DNA from: Toxorhynchites rutilus septentrionalis
Taxonomy: Eukaryota > Arthropoda > Insecta > Diptera > Culicidae
Length of the DNA stretch: 64,000 nucleotides
NCBI RefSeq assembly: GCF_029784135.1
Contig: NC_073746.1
Location: 296,322,089 to 296,386,088 of the forward strand
Direction of reading: 5' to 3'
In this document: positions 20,930 to 32,195 of the stretch, piece after piece
Layout of the letters: each line of letters starts with the position of its first letter
How positions within the stretch are numbered: position 1 is the first letter of the stretch
Program-made: the position numbers and the translations under genes
The notes under the pieces: model-generated
Seen by the model: only the letters and a program-made list of their open reading frames with translations
The model's database searches: none
Told to the model about the DNA's origin: nothing

Positions 20930-21530
20930 TGTAAACGAGAAGAAGGATCTTACGCCATTCAGTGGCGTCGACTTTCGGATTTGGTAAATTAATAAACACA
21001 AACGCTATTCGTACAAGCGTCGCCTCTCTACTGTATATTGTCAACTGACATCTGTGTCCAAAGAAAAGACTCTCGGGGCTTAAATACTAGTTTACAAAAA
21101 TAGGCTTAAACTCTACACAGAATATTTACAAATTATGCTGGGCGGAGCATCGCACCAGCAGTTAGAGTGGGCTGTGATGGCCTTGGTCAGACGCGTTCTT
21201 CGGAGAGAGAGAGAAAGCACTTCTTTGTGGGTCAAAGTAAACAGGAAAAGAAAGTGCTGAAACATGTGTGCCGGATGCGCGCCACATGTTTGGTTAAATT
21301 TCTGCTGCTAGCTAAACTCGCAGCGGGGCGGAAGGAAGACAAACTCGCCGCTGCCGTTGGTGCGCGTCGAGTTATACAATCATAAATAGTAAACGAACCC
21401 TTGGGCCAGATTGCTGGCTCGGGTATCGTATCACATTTTATGTTTATATCGCCCAGCGCCCTCGGGGGTGGTTTATTGCCTTAGAGGTCTTGAATATTGA
21501 TGAGTTGGGTTTAAGCGTGATCATATTACA
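20930..21530 (-). repeat. 3' LTR of element B
   Basis: TG...CA bounded. It contains cttaaatactag and ctgggcggagcatcgcacc, phrases also found in the LTRs at 37.8 and 48.6 kb, which marks a family. On the left it abuts the duplicated CGCG inside C's LTR. The polypurine tract CCGAAAGGGGAAAGG follows it (21531-21545). Confidence 0.9.
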
Positions 21531-21817
21531 CCTTTCCCCTTTCGGAGAATGACGTAACATTGAGAAGTCATTCAAGTTAAATTAGGTGGAAAGATTCGTC
21601 TGACCTTACAATTTTAGTGTTTATTCAATGTTTGTGATATGTACATTTTTCGTGTATTCAGGTAAAAATTAAGTTTGTTTATAAAGATTATCCTTATAAT
21701 ATGATTATACGGATTGTCTTCGTTGGGTGTTCTATTTGCTTATAAATATATTTATTTTTAATATTTGTTTAATATATACATTTTACATTTGATAATAACT
21801 GTCGGAAGGATTAACTG
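21531..21817 (-). other. Element B 3' untranslated region
   Basis: AT-rich, with the gtctgaccttac phrase seen also in A and C. No gene is visible. Confidence 0.6.
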
Positions 21818-24014
21818 CTAACTAGGTATCCCTTTCCCCTTAGGGTGGGGTTGCTCATATGGTATTATTCTGTTTTTATGTACAGTCTGGACTTTATTGG
21901 TTTGATCATCTCTTATTGTTACGTTAGGGTGTTTAATGTCAATTATTATATATGGTCCTACGTATACTTTGTCTAATTTGGATCTGTTTTCGTTTGATAG
22001 AAATACTAGATCATTAATGGCTACTTTTGATGGTCTAGCCATGGTTTTCTGTGTCTCATTTCTGGCTTTTCTTACTTTATCAATTATTTCCCTAGCGGTA
22101 TTTGATGCTATTTGTAGTTTATATTTAAGTTCTTTGTAATATAAATCCATGTTGTAAATTGGTTCTACATATGTGCTTGTTGTGAGGTTTTGTGGTAATT
22201 TAGCATTCGTTCCAAAAACTAACTCGAATGGAGTGTATGAGAAATCTGTGTGTGGTGTTGTGTTGTAGCAGAATGTGTAGTAAGGCAACCATTCATCCCA
22301 GTCACTCTGTGCTTGGTTGACGAATTGCCTTACGTACTCGTTAAGACAACGATGGTTCCTTTCCAGGCTTCCTATTGATTGAGGGTGATATGGAGTGGAA
22401 AAATTTTGTTTAAGCTTCAGTAATGAAGCTATGTTTTCGAATAACTTGTTCTTATATTCAGTTCCTTGGTCTGTTTGGATGAGTTTTGGAATTCCATAGA
22501 CCAGAATTAAGTTTTCTATGAAGGCTTTGGCTATGGTGGATGCTTGTTTGTCTACTGTGGGTTTAATAATGATGTATTTTGTTAAGTTGCATTGAATGGT
22601 CAGTGCGTATCGGTTTCCATTATTGGATCTGTTAAATGGTCCAATTGTGTCAATCGATACGCAGTCGAATGCTTTTTGGGGTGTTTTAATTTCGACGAAA
22701 TTTTCGTTTGTTCGTATTGTGTGTTTATTTTGCTGGCATTTTATGCACTTCTTGATGTAGCTACTGATATCTTTTTTCATGCCACTCCAAGAATAGAGTC
22801 TGCTTAACTTTTTGTATAGTCTGGTGACTCCTGTATGTCCACCAGTGGGTGTATCGTGATTGTTTTTTATAATTTCGAACCTTTCGTTTTGGCTTTCTAT
22901 CACACGCTTGGGTGTGTAGAGCACTATTTGCAAGTCTTTGAGCGTGTCATTACAAATCTTCTTAAAGGTTTGCACGCTGCATATTTGGAAAATTACGCTT
23001 GATAACGCTAGAGCTATCATGCTAATTTTCAAGTTTTTGGCCATATTTTCAACTTTCTTTACTAGTTTTCCCAGGGATTCTTTTGTGTTGCTTGCATTTT
23101 CAATTATTGTCGACGACTTTTCTTCGGTTCTTTTTTTATTCATTATTGCGCATTTCAAATTTTTGTTTCCGCTAGCGTTTGTTTCTTTATTCATTTCTAA
23201 TGCGCGTCCGCATAGAAGTTTAGGTAGGTTTTGCCATTCTCGGGGTTCAATAGCCTCGTACGCTCTGAGCTGATCAGACTCAGTATCGTCGGGGTTTGAA
23301 TTATTGTCTGTAATTTCTGTGTCGTTATTCGTTTCGTTTAGTTTTCTAGTCATTGCTCTGGTTTGTATACCCAGGACTTTTATAGTTTTAAGTGCCTCGG
23401 AATTAATTGCTATTCGTGATAGCGCATCTGCAGTCACATTTAGCTTACCTTGAACGTATTTTACATCAAAATGGAATTCTTCAAGATCCAACCTCATTCT
23501 TGTGAGTTTTGATGAGGGATCTTTCATTGAAAATAAATATACTAACGGTCTGTGATCCGTTTTTACTGTGAATTTCCTCCCGTAGAGGTATGGTCTAAAG
23601 TACGTAATTGCCCAGTGAATTGCTGTCAATTCCTGTTCAATTGTCGATTTATTGGCTTCACCTTTTGTGAAGGCTTTGCTTGCGTATGCAATGGGTAGTT
23701 CTATACCGTCGTTTTCTTGGGCTAAGACGGCGCCGCATGCTATTTTTGAAGCATCGGTTATTAGGGTGAATTCTTGTGTGAAATCGGGGAATTTGAGAAC
23801 TTTTGGTGAGATAAATTCGTTTTTCAATTTATTGAATGCATTTTGGCATTCGGGAGACCAATCAAATTTTGCGTTTTTTCTGAGCAATTTGTTTAATGGG
23901 TACGCTATTTCTGCGAAATTTTGTATGAACCTCCGGTAATAGTTGCAAAAGGCAACAAAACGCCTCACTTCATCTGCTGATGATGGTGTGGGGTAGTTTG
24001 TTACCGCTGAAAAC
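21818..24014 (-). pseudogene. pol: Element B pol remnant (RT C-end, RNase H, integrase)
   Basis: Open frame for the last part of RT (thumb/connection, NYYRRFIQNF), RNase H (ITDASK, TDHRPL) and a complete-looking integrase: zinc region HDTPTGGH ... CIKCQQ, then SIDTIG, QTDQG and GSLERNH. It stops at 21818 near the tail (VHKNRIIPYEQ). The frame is open upstream into the LTR to 24148, but that extension is fortuitous. The hydrophobic block IALALSSVIFQIC between RNase H and integrase matches element A. Without gag, protease and the RT catalytic core this is a defective gene even though no stop breaks it. Confidence 0.88.
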
Positions 24015-24033
24015 TGTCCTGTCACGGTCGCCA
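24015..24033 (-). promoter_or_regulatory. Primer-binding site of element B
   Basis: Minus strand TGGCGACCGTGACAGG starts at 24033, directly inside the 5' LTR. This is the tRNA-Arg-type site of 412/mdg1 elements. The pol remnant follows within a few bases, which marks the deletion point. Confidence 0.8.
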
Positions 24034-24634
24034 TGTAAACGAGAAGAAGGATCTTACGCCATTCAGTGGCGTCGACTTTCGGATTTGGTAAATTAATAAA
24101 CACAAACGCTATTCGTACAAGCGTCGCCTCTCTACTGTATATTGTCAACTGACATCTGTGTCCAAAGAAAAGACTCTCGGGGCTTAAATACTAGTTTACA
24201 AAAATAGGCTTAAACTCTACACAGAATATTTACAAATTATGCTGGGCGGAGCATCGCACCAGCAGTTAGAGTGGGCTGTGATGGCCTTGGTCAGACGCGT
24301 TCTTCGGAGAGAGAGAGAAAGCACTTCTTTGTGGGTCAAAGTAAACAGGAAAAGAAAGTGCTGAAACATGTGTGCCGGATGCGCGCCACATGTTTGGTTA
24401 AATTTCTGCTGCTAGCTAAACTCGCAGCGGGGCGGAAGGAAGACAAACTCGCCGCTGCCGTTGGTGCGCGTCGAGTTATACAATCATAAATAGTAAACGA
24501 ACCCTTGGGCCAGATTGCTGGCTCGGGTATCGTATCACATTTTATGTTTATATCGCCCAGCGCCCTCGGGGGTGGTTTATTGCCTTAGAGGTCTTGAATA
24601 TTGATGAGTTGGGTTTAAGCGTGATCATATTACA
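24034..24634 (-). repeat. 5' LTR of element B
   Basis: Apparently identical to 20930-21530 across 601 bp by eye. It ends ATATTACA, followed by the CGCG duplication and the rest of element C's LTR. Confidence 0.9.
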
Positions 24635-25069
24635 CGCGTTCATACTGAGTCCGCCCAACTGGGTCAGACTCCCTTTTATTCAATTCGTTTATTTCTTACA
24701 ACTAGCTACAACCTAAATTCTATTATTATGCGTGGTCAGGCGAATTGTAGTAAAACACATAACACATGTGTCCGAAAAGATGTCAACCGGAATCGAAAGC
24801 ATAAATAGGAAACGTTTGCGCATTTGCGCAAGCATGTGTTTGTCATTAAATTCACGCTAGCGAAGCTAGCGAAGAAGTGCAAAAGTAAACAAAGGAAGTT
24901 AATGGTCAGCGCGTCATATTATGCAATAAATAACCATCGGAACCTTGGCCTGAATTTACGACATGGTTCGCATGTTTATTTTGGTTGCACAGCGTGACGC
25001 ACTTGCTAGAATTTTGTTGCCATAAGGGCATGTGTATCGGGTTGTAGGTGGTCCAGTGATCCTGTTACA
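24635..25069 (-). repeat. Remainder of element C 3' LTR
   Basis: Matches 26004-26434. With 20879-20929 it makes a full 482-bp LTR after removing the four duplicated bases. It contains gctagcgaagctagcgaag. A polypurine tract (aaagagggaagg on the minus strand) follows. Confidence 0.9.
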
Positions 25070-25375
25070 CCTTCCCTCTTTTTAAGAATGATGTAATCTA
25101 ATGGAATCATTCGTGTTCAGTAAATTTCGCCTAGAATTCGTCTGACCTTACAATTATTCTGGTTTTTGTATGTATAAACATGTTTGTTTAATATTTGGAA
25201 TATGTACATTTTTTTTTGTATTCGAGTTAATTAACTAACTAATTACTAACTTGGTAAACTGTTGTAGTATACAATACAACATAGGTATTTGAATAGGTAA
25301 TATTATAAACTCGTGATCGTCTGGGAATTTAATTTAGTTATGCATTCCCTTCCCCCTAATGGAGATGGGTTGCTC
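25070..25375 (-). other. Element C 3' untranslated region
   Basis: AT-rich, with attcgtctgaccttac as in A and B. Nothing else is seen. Confidence 0.55.
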
Positions 25376-25932
25376 ATTAGTTGCATTTTATTATGCGATT
25401 TTTATGTATAGTCTGTTTGTTTTTAGTTTTAATGTCTACAATTGTGACATTGGGATGCTCAATTGATATTATTTGGAATGGTCCAAGGTATATTTTATCT
25501 AGTTTTCTTCTGTTCTCATTCGTTAACAGGACTGAATCTCCTATTTTTATTTGTATTGGTTTGGCAAGTTCACTTTGTTTATCTGTACGCTTCTTTTTTA
25601 TTTTATCAATTAACTCTTTAGTAGTCTTTGCTGTAACTTTTAGTTTGAACTGTAGCTCTTTGTGGTAGTCTTCGAGATTGTATATTGGTTCTATATGTGT
25701 AGGATTTTGGATATTGAAGGGTAGTATGGCGTTTCTGCCAAAAACGAGTTCGAAAGGTGTGTAGGAAAAGTCTGTGTGAGGAGTCGTGTTGTAACAGAAT
25801 GTGTAGTAAGGCAGCCAGTCATCCCAATCACTTTGTGTAGGGTTGACAAATTGTCTTACGTATTCATTCAGACAACGGTGATTCCTTTCTAGTCCTCCTA
25901 TGGATTGGGGGTGATAGGGTGTCGAAAAATCC
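25376..25932 (-). pseudogene. pol: Element C integrase C-terminal remnant
   Basis: The minus-strand frame starts within the primer site and reads FSTPYHPQS, GGLERNH (the catalytic Glu), NEYVRQFVN, a DWDDWLPYY-type motif and a tail ending in KNRI before the stop at 25376-25378. It corresponds to roughly the last 185 codons of element A pol. Everything upstream is deleted, so no enzyme can be made. Confidence 0.85.
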
Positions 25933-25950
25933 CTCCTGGCAGGATCGCCA
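25931..25950 (-). promoter_or_regulatory. Primer-binding site of element C
   Basis: Minus strand TGGCGATCCTGCCAGG from 25950, two bases inside the LTR at 25953. It differs from the sites of A and B after the sixth base, so a different or variant tRNA primer is likely. Integrase sequence follows immediately, which marks the deletion. Confidence 0.7.
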
Positions 25951-25952
25951 TG

Positions 25953-26434
25953 TGGACACCCAGTAGTTTCTTTCGGTTATATGAAAAGACTTTCACGTAC
26001 GCGTTCATACTGAGTCCGCCCAACTGGGTCAGACTCCCTTTTATTCAATTCGTTTATTTCTTACAACTAGCTACAACCTAAATTCTATTATTATGCGTGG
26101 TCAGGCGAATTGTAGTAAAACACATAACACATGTGTCCGAAAAGATGTCAACCGGAATCGAAAGCATAAATAGGAAACGTTTGCGCATTTGCGCAAGCAT
26201 GTGTTTGTCATTAAATTCACGCTAGCGAAGCTAGCGAAGAAGTGCAAAAGTAAACAAAGGAAGTTAATGGTCAGCGCGTCATATTATGCAATAAATAACC
26301 ATCGGAACCTTGGCCTGAATTTACGACATGGTTCGCATGTTTATTTTGGTTGCACAGCGTGACGCACTTGCTAGAATTTTGTTGCCATAAGGGCATGTGT
26401 ATCGGGTTGTAGGTGGTCCAGTGATCCTGTTACA
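25953..26434 (-). repeat. 5' LTR of element C
   Basis: An uninterrupted 482-bp LTR, TGGACACCC to GTTACA, followed by the TTATTG duplication and resumed H sequence. It defines what was split by element B on the other side. Confidence 0.92.
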
Positions 26435-27484
26435 TTATTGAAACGGAATGAAACATGAAGGATAAATAGTGTTCGTGGGTGTTAATCAGAGAAACTAGTT
26501 TTCCCTGGATTTTGATAATTATTCTCTTATGCGCCAGGGACCTTTTTCCCTGGACTTATGCAAAACGTGGAATTCTGGACTGGCTCCTCCTCTTGTGGTT
26601 GACCAGGAAACCTGCTTCCCTGGACCTTTTTGTCTCTTAAGGACTGAGTCCGATCGGAAATATCCCGTGATAGCAAAGACGTTTCGGAATCAGACGGCTT
26701 CAGATTGATCCGTCCGAGCGAAAACTTGCGACCACTTTGGAGTGGGATATTTCCGTTATATTTACCTTTACTCGAGCTCCTTCCTTGTTAGGAGCTCTGG
26801 TCTTGGATGCGTGGCGCCTGGTTGCCAACGCGAGGGAGTGGTTTCGGATTTTGATTCAAACAGTAAGATTCGATGTTAATTAGTTTACTTGAACTGAACT
26901 TGAACTTTACAATTTGAAATTGAACTGGACTGGACCGTTTGAAATAAGAAATTGAACTTTAAACTTAACGGTTTGAAATAAGAAATTGAACTGATTTTCT
27001 GGGCAAGAATCTTAAGTTTATATACCCGAGATTCCTACCCAGCCTAAAATTGTGAGGGAGAAAAAAGATCTCCCTCCCCTGCTCAGACAACCGAGCCGTG
27101 GTTTGCCTATCTCCTATTTCTATCCGCTTGTTTTGCGGTCCTTCGCCCTCACTTAGAGGGTTCAATAAAATTCGGCTGCCTGATAATTCTTACCCGCCTG
27201 TTCTGAGCGGTTCTAATCTTATCTACCAGCGTGGGAATTTCTGTTTCTCTTCCTCCACTACGCCACCGCGTAGGGTCTCAAACAAAAACATTTGCATGCG
27301 TCATAAATGCTGCTTATCGCTCAAACGCATGAATAGGACGCTAAACCTATTCTTTCTTCGGCCCTTCGCTCTCATGCGATAAGGGGCGAGACCATGCGGC
27401 TAGCAATTAGACTTTGCCTTCCGCACGGAAACCTAAACAAACATATCATCTTGCACGCTCTTTTTCCTTCTTCGCCCTCATGCG

Positions 27485-27975
27485 TAGTGATCCCCGATTT
27501 TTGAAATTAATCGTTCATCAGCTAATCGAATAGTTTTCAGCAGTTTGTTATTCGATACGATTAATCGACCAAAATAATCGATTAATCGATTAATCGCAAC
27601 ACTGAGATAAATAATTAGTTAGTCTAATATTTCTCATTTGCTAGAAAGCCATGTAGAATCAAAAATATGTTCATTCCGCCTGAAAATCAATTATTATCCT
27701 TTACGCTCCCCTAAAGTCGTAAACGAAGTTCAATTCGCGTTGACGGCATTGAGCTTCGTTTATGAACTTAAGGGAGCGTCAAAGATAATGATTGATTTTC
27801 AGGATAAAACTGCAGCGGCCGTACGTTTTTCTCTCTCTGCGTTTGGATCGATTAATCGACGTAAATTATTCGTTCGCTTCGATTATTGGTTGTGCAGTAT
27901 TCGTTCGATTAATAACCGACTTCTGTAGAAAGTATTCGATTAATCGATTAATCGAACGATTATCGAGGATCACTA
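27485..27975. mobile_element. hAT-like nonautonomous element (MITE), 491 bp
   Basis: Both ends read TAGTGATCC.CGAT inwards, and the 8-bp target duplication CTCATGCG stands at 27477-27484 and 27976-27983, which is diagnostic of hAT-type transposition. Subterminal copies of the palindromic motif ATTAATCGATTAATCG occur near 27575-27600, 27847-27860 and 27930-27955; hAT elements often carry such subterminal repeats. No transposase is encoded. It inserted into the divergent H copy. Confidence 0.88.
27679..27803. repeat. Near-perfect 125-nt hairpin inside the MITE
   Basis: Arms of 56 nt (27679-27734 and 27748-27803) pair with about 8 mismatches, several of them G-U compatible in RNA, around a 13-nt loop. 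The outer ends read CCTGAAAATCA. This could be a nested foldback element or, if transcribed, a Dicer substrate. No expression evidence is visible. Confidence 0.8.
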
Positions 27976-28300
27976 CTCATGCGATAAAGAACGAACTTGG
28001 CTAATTGCCGTCAATAAAGATGTTCTAGTCTGACGCATCAGAACCTAAACAAACAAGTGCAAGATGTTATTTTTGTTTTTGTCTTATCAACATCTGGTTG
28101 AAAAGAACCTAAACTTGTCGAACGTATTTATCGTTCGCCTAAGCTGAGTCAAAACATAACCCGTTTGGGTTTTAATGAAATTACTATGTGCCTCTTCGCA
28201 TAGCAGTATTTGCCAAATGATCCACTCATTGAAAAAATCGCTTTCGTTCGTTCAAATATGATCTTTCAGGAAACATTTCCCCCAGCGGTATTCTATTGTT

Positions 28301-30049
28301 GTTAAGTGCTGCAAATCACGACACAAAAGAGAACGAGACAACTCCGCATCGGCTCGCACTTCATTGCACACCAGCATGCAAGCAAAGCTATCATATACGC
28401 TTTCGGTGCAGAAAGCTTATTTTCTTCTTTGCCTCTAACATATGCATATCGACCTCTCCATGCATCATGAAACAGCAGGATCGTACGGACCACGCAAAGC
28501 GAAAGATTCATATTCAGCTAATGTAGCAGATCCTGATTTTTAAGTCTCAGAGAGTGCAAACTATATGATTATGTTGCTCGATAGAGACTAAGGGAAGGGT
28601 AGTCAGATTATATTTTCCATTTTTAACGTCACTATCCCTTGAAATGTGTATATTCATATAGACCGCATAGTTTTACTAGCAACACCGCTCCAGTGAGAAG
28701 CAAAAACTCTCGCGTTTTATCTCTTTTCCCATTCGCTGCTCTCCGCAAATGGTGACGTAATGATGACGTAATTTTTCTTGTATCATTTATTGCTTTGCAC
28801 TTTTCTGTGCAGTGGGTTTCGCTATAGTAAAATGGGACGATATAAGTGCGATTCACATACAACATACACGTCACGTTCACGTCCCGTCACGTCACGATAC
28901 GTCAATGATTCTACCATGCAATTCTCATGAAAACATTCACATACACCAGCAACGTAACGACCCGTCAGCACACGTTCAACGAAAACGACCGGCAGGATTT
29001 GTAGAAAAGAATAATTGACGGAGACGGACGGCTCGTTTGGTTTTTGTCTGGGCTTTGTGTCTCGGCTTTTGTTTTGATTTGGTTATACAGTAATTTACAT
29101 CTACATCGACATTAAGCTAATTGAACAGATCTGTGATGCAACACGTTTAATTAGACATTTTTACCTCTAGTTGGACATTTTTGTAAACATTGAGTTCGGG
29201 GCCCAAATTGTGGCCCCACATTGATAGTCGCCACCAGTCGCAAATGTCCAATTACTGGTCAAAACCGACTCCAATGCGACACTGAGTGGTACCTCAGCAT
29301 ATCGCTTTATATGTAACTTACTGTACTTTTTATGCCAACATATCTCATAGCTCCAAATTTCGGAGTGAAAATCATTCGCGACTAGTTGAAAGAATTATTC
29401 TATTTATTATTATTATTGCATAAGGGTCGGACTACGGGGTTTAAGCATTTAAATAATTGAATTCAATGATTCTTATTGAATTTTTCAAAATTTAGAACTG
29501 ATTCTAGGCATGCTGATTTGAAAGAGGACATTGCAATTTAAAATTGTTGTAGATGGCGACACCATGAATAAAATTAAATAAATCATTCGTTTGGCATTTG
29601 ATGTGACGGTGCTGGTGGAAGCATTGACTGCATGTGTGAATTGGTGGAGACGTTGACGGAACGTAGACGTTCTTCTCCGTAACGTGCTATGTGAATCGCA
29701 CAATATGCGGTTCAAACTTGTATGCAGGCTTCGAAAATGGTATGCGATGTTTGATACAGATCGGATATGCAATCAACAGTCTTCGTTCCTCTCTCAGTTT
29801 AATCACTAAATATTACACAAGTGATTACTGACATTCATACAAGTATCTGAATGATCCTCTCATATTTGGTTATATGTTCGTGAGAGTTTACTTGCATGAC
29901 ACATTGTGTTGATCGAAATCCAAACACTGTCGCATAGCATTCAAGTGGTGCAATAAATCACGCGTTATCTTCTAAGCTAAAGAAGAGAAACAGTCCCTTT
30001 TCGCTGGTATTGATTGTTTACATCTGTTTTGAAAATGCGCCTATCGCGA
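28301..30049. other. Noncoding stretch without recognised genes
   Basis: Mostly AT-rich. It contains a cluster of acgtcacg-type motifs at 28730-28900. A possible inverted pair, gtgcgattcacata at about 28848-28861 with tatgtgaatcgcac at about 29688-29701, could be the ends of an 850-bp nonautonomous transposon, but I cannot define a clear target duplication. No open frame resembles a known protein. Confidence 0.4.
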
Positions 30050-30660
30050 TTTGTTCCTTGACCGTCTCTTTATGTGCATGTGGATATCGATAGGTTTTTG
30101 TATAAACAGGACTGTCGTCTACTGTATTTATCTTGTGTTTGATAGTCGTGGTTGATGTCAACTTTTCGTTATCTTTAAGTATAACTTTATCATGTTTCGC
30201 AAGTGTTTCTAAGATTTTTAGTTTTTCGAATTCAGACAAATGTTCTATTCGTATCAAAGTTTCGATAGTATCTAAAGGTATTTTTTCTGAGGTGTTTATC
30301 GACGAGAAAAAATTGTGGCATTGAAAATTATTTACTTTTAGTGTTAATTTTGCTCCTGCTGGTGTATTCGGAGGCAGGGGTTCGTTCGTTCTGACGAGAA
30401 ATGTGGTATTATTGTTTGTCGATCTATACAAACCTGGTTCAATTTGAATACCTTCGTAAAGTTTGGTTGGTTTATCTACAAACCAGTCTCCGTTTTTGTC
30501 GCTAGGTAAGCTTATGATATGATTAAATTGTTTCGGTTGATTTTTTATGTAATATTTATGGAACTCAACTGTTTTTCCAAGTAAATTCAGGCTTGATTTG
30601 TTGTAATCTAAAATAGCGTTACACTGAGAAAGGGTCTCGGATCCTATAAGTCCATGGAAA
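30050..30660 (-). pseudogene. pol: Element F pol remnant (protease to start of RT)
   Basis: Minus-strand sequence reads like the errantivirus pol N-terminus of element V: GLIGSETL, LLGKTVEFH, SDKNGDWFVD, GLYRS, then PVYTKTYRYPH at the RT entrance. It breaks off at about 30050. At 30660 it joins gag directly, with the end of gag and the protease DTG region deleted, and is in a different frame. There is no RT core, RNase H or integrase. Confidence 0.8.
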
Positions 30661-30663
30661 AAA

Positions 30664-31594
30664 TCATGGAAATCTCTCGGATGATATTAACTTACATAGA
30701 AATGCGTATGCGCTTTCTAAGTTTTCGGGGCATGCTGCCTGAGCATAGCCAAAATATGGATGTCTGAGTCCGGCCATAAATGCGGCTAGTGCATCCTCGT
30801 CAATAAATTTGCAAATTACTCTCCAGCTATTGCTGTATTCTGGATTTTGTTTTGCTATTGATTTTATGTTTTGCACGATGTCTTTCGTACGTTTATAATA
30901 TTTATGGATATTCATGTCCACACTTTGTTTATTGGCCCAGAGTTGGGCTTTGTATGTAGCCAGTTCCTGGCGATCGCCAAATGCATCGATAAGAACTGTT
31001 TTCACATCCTCAAATATAAGTGGGTTGCCAGCAAGACAAACCACATCCTTTGCATTCCCTATAATTTTATTAAGAACCGCTTGTACATAAATGTTGTACG
31101 TTTGTGCGTTCACAATTTCTCTGAAAACGTCCAATGTATTTTCGGCAGTTGTAAGCCAGGATTGCAATTGCTTCCGACTTCCATCGTAAGTTGGTATGGA
31201 TTTGATTGGATCAGGAATCCGAAAAACATCGCCTGTCATTACAGCTTGTGGTGTGGCAGAGAAGAATGATGTATTTGATGTTGAAGGGTTAGTAATATTT
31301 TGAAGCGTATTTTCGTGAGCTTGTTGCTTCAATGAGAGCTGCTTCACATTCATGTTTAATGAGCTAATTTGCTCAACTAGTTGCTGTAGTATATGGTTGT
31401 TGTTGTCGCTGTTGTTGTTGCTGTTGTCCCTCCATTCCGTTTATGGATAATTTTTCGAGATCAATTTTAAGGTTTTCGACCGGTACGTGCGATAAATCTC
31501 CTGAATCGTAAGAGCGCTCGCTGTCACTATCACTACGTTCGTCGTCGCTTTTTGGTATGCGTGGCGCGAACAGGATTTTGCGTAACTGGCTCAT
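30664..31594 (-). pseudogene. gag: Element F gag remnant
   Basis: Errantivirus-type Gag, clearly related to that of V: RIPDPIKSIP, YDGSRKQLQSWL, VQAVLNKI, DRQELATYKAQLWA, AAFMAGLRHP, AYAFLCK. Start ATG at 31594. The frame breaks in a CAG/CAA microsatellite encoding polyglutamine (about 31390-31425); the second part begins at 31353. It ends at 30664, where a deletion joins it to pol. Gag of this kind forms the particle that packages the RNA. Confidence 0.82.
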
Positions 31595-31911
31595 AAATAT
31601 GAAATGTTTCGCAACAAAAAAATAAAAACTTCGAAGCTTCGAAACTTCTGGTAGTACGTCGAAATCGGGGCAGAAAATAGTCTATCTGATAGTGCGATTT
31701 CTTCTGCAGAGATTTTGCGTCTATTTGCTAGTGCGCGAAATCTCCTCGAAAGTAATTTTAATTCGATTAGTGGGAGTACTGAGAAAAATAAAAAAACTTA
31801 CGGTTTTCTGCAAATCGTGTCTGGTCCCATCGCGCCGTCGATGCTTGCGCGGAATCACTTTTGCGAAACAATTACGCGTTCCACTGTTTTAACACACGAA
31901 CACTCAGCCTG

Positions 31912-32195
31912 TTCCGGACGGCTGCGCCAATAATAAGACCGATTAAATGGGCTTCGACATTTACTTCATTATTACACAAATTTTTGTTGTCTCGCCTTAA
32001 CGCTACGGAGGATCGGTTCGAACTGAAAAAACTAATCTGCTGTTCCCTACCAGTGGTTCCCTACAAGTGGTGGTTTGAAATGGTCTATTGGCTAACATCT
32101 GTTTATCCTTCAATTGGTTGTAGTCCGTTCGCTGCATGCTCGGTGTAGGTACTTATGTTGTATTTATGTTAATGGGTTCTGGTGCACTCATAACT
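31912..32195 (-). repeat. Element F primer site and 5' LTR
   Basis: Minus-strand TGGCGCAGCCGTCCGG starts at 31929, the tRNA-Ser-type primer site used by 17.6/297/ZAM-like errantiviruses; V has the same core. The LTR would span 31929-32195. Its minus-strand start AGTTATGAG is the usual errantivirus AGTTA, and ATAT follows at 32196-32199, the usual errantivirus target. The 3' LTR is lost with the truncation at 30050. Confidence 0.6.

Larger units (their letters stand above)
20930..24634 (-). mobile_element. Element B: internally deleted Gypsy element nested in C
   Basis: Two 601-bp LTRs that look identical (20930-21530 and 24034-24634) enclose a shortened interior. It sits in the left LTR of C with CGCG at 20926-20929 and 24635-24638 as the duplicated target (five bases if the shared A is counted). 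The interior lacks gag, protease and most of RT: the pol frame resumes within about 20 bp of the primer site. Sequence is closest to element A. Identical LTRs mean a very recent insertion, which must have used enzymes from a complete relative. Confidence 0.92.
20879..26434 (-). mobile_element. Element C: internally deleted Gypsy element
   Basis: An LTR element with 482-bp LTRs starting TGGACACCC and ending CTGTTACA, flanked by TTATTG on both sides. Its left LTR is split by element B (20879-20929, then 24635-25069). The right LTR is 25953-26434. Of the internal region only the 3' untranslated part, the C-terminal half of integrase and the primer site remain. gag, protease, RT and RNase H are gone. 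It is older than B, which sits inside it. Confidence 0.9.
26435..28300. repeat. Divergent H copy without DD37E
   Basis: After the end of unit 6 (to about 26530) this carries an H relative: ccagggacctttttccctgg, the gatccgtccgagcg leader, then ctcctacccagcctaaaattgtgagggag and cttcggcccttcgctctcatgcgataagg, all aligned to the units but clearly diverged. The minus-strand TATA-like box (ctcgggtatataaac, about 27012-27026) is kept. No DD37E is present, so this shows H existed without the transposon. A hAT-like MITE interrupts it at 27485. The right boundary is uncertain. Confidence 0.6.

Noticed and set aside
21818..24148. Element B pol frame starting inside the LTR
   Set aside because: The LTR-encoded N-terminus is a fortuitous extension. 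The homologous part starts after the primer site at about 24014.
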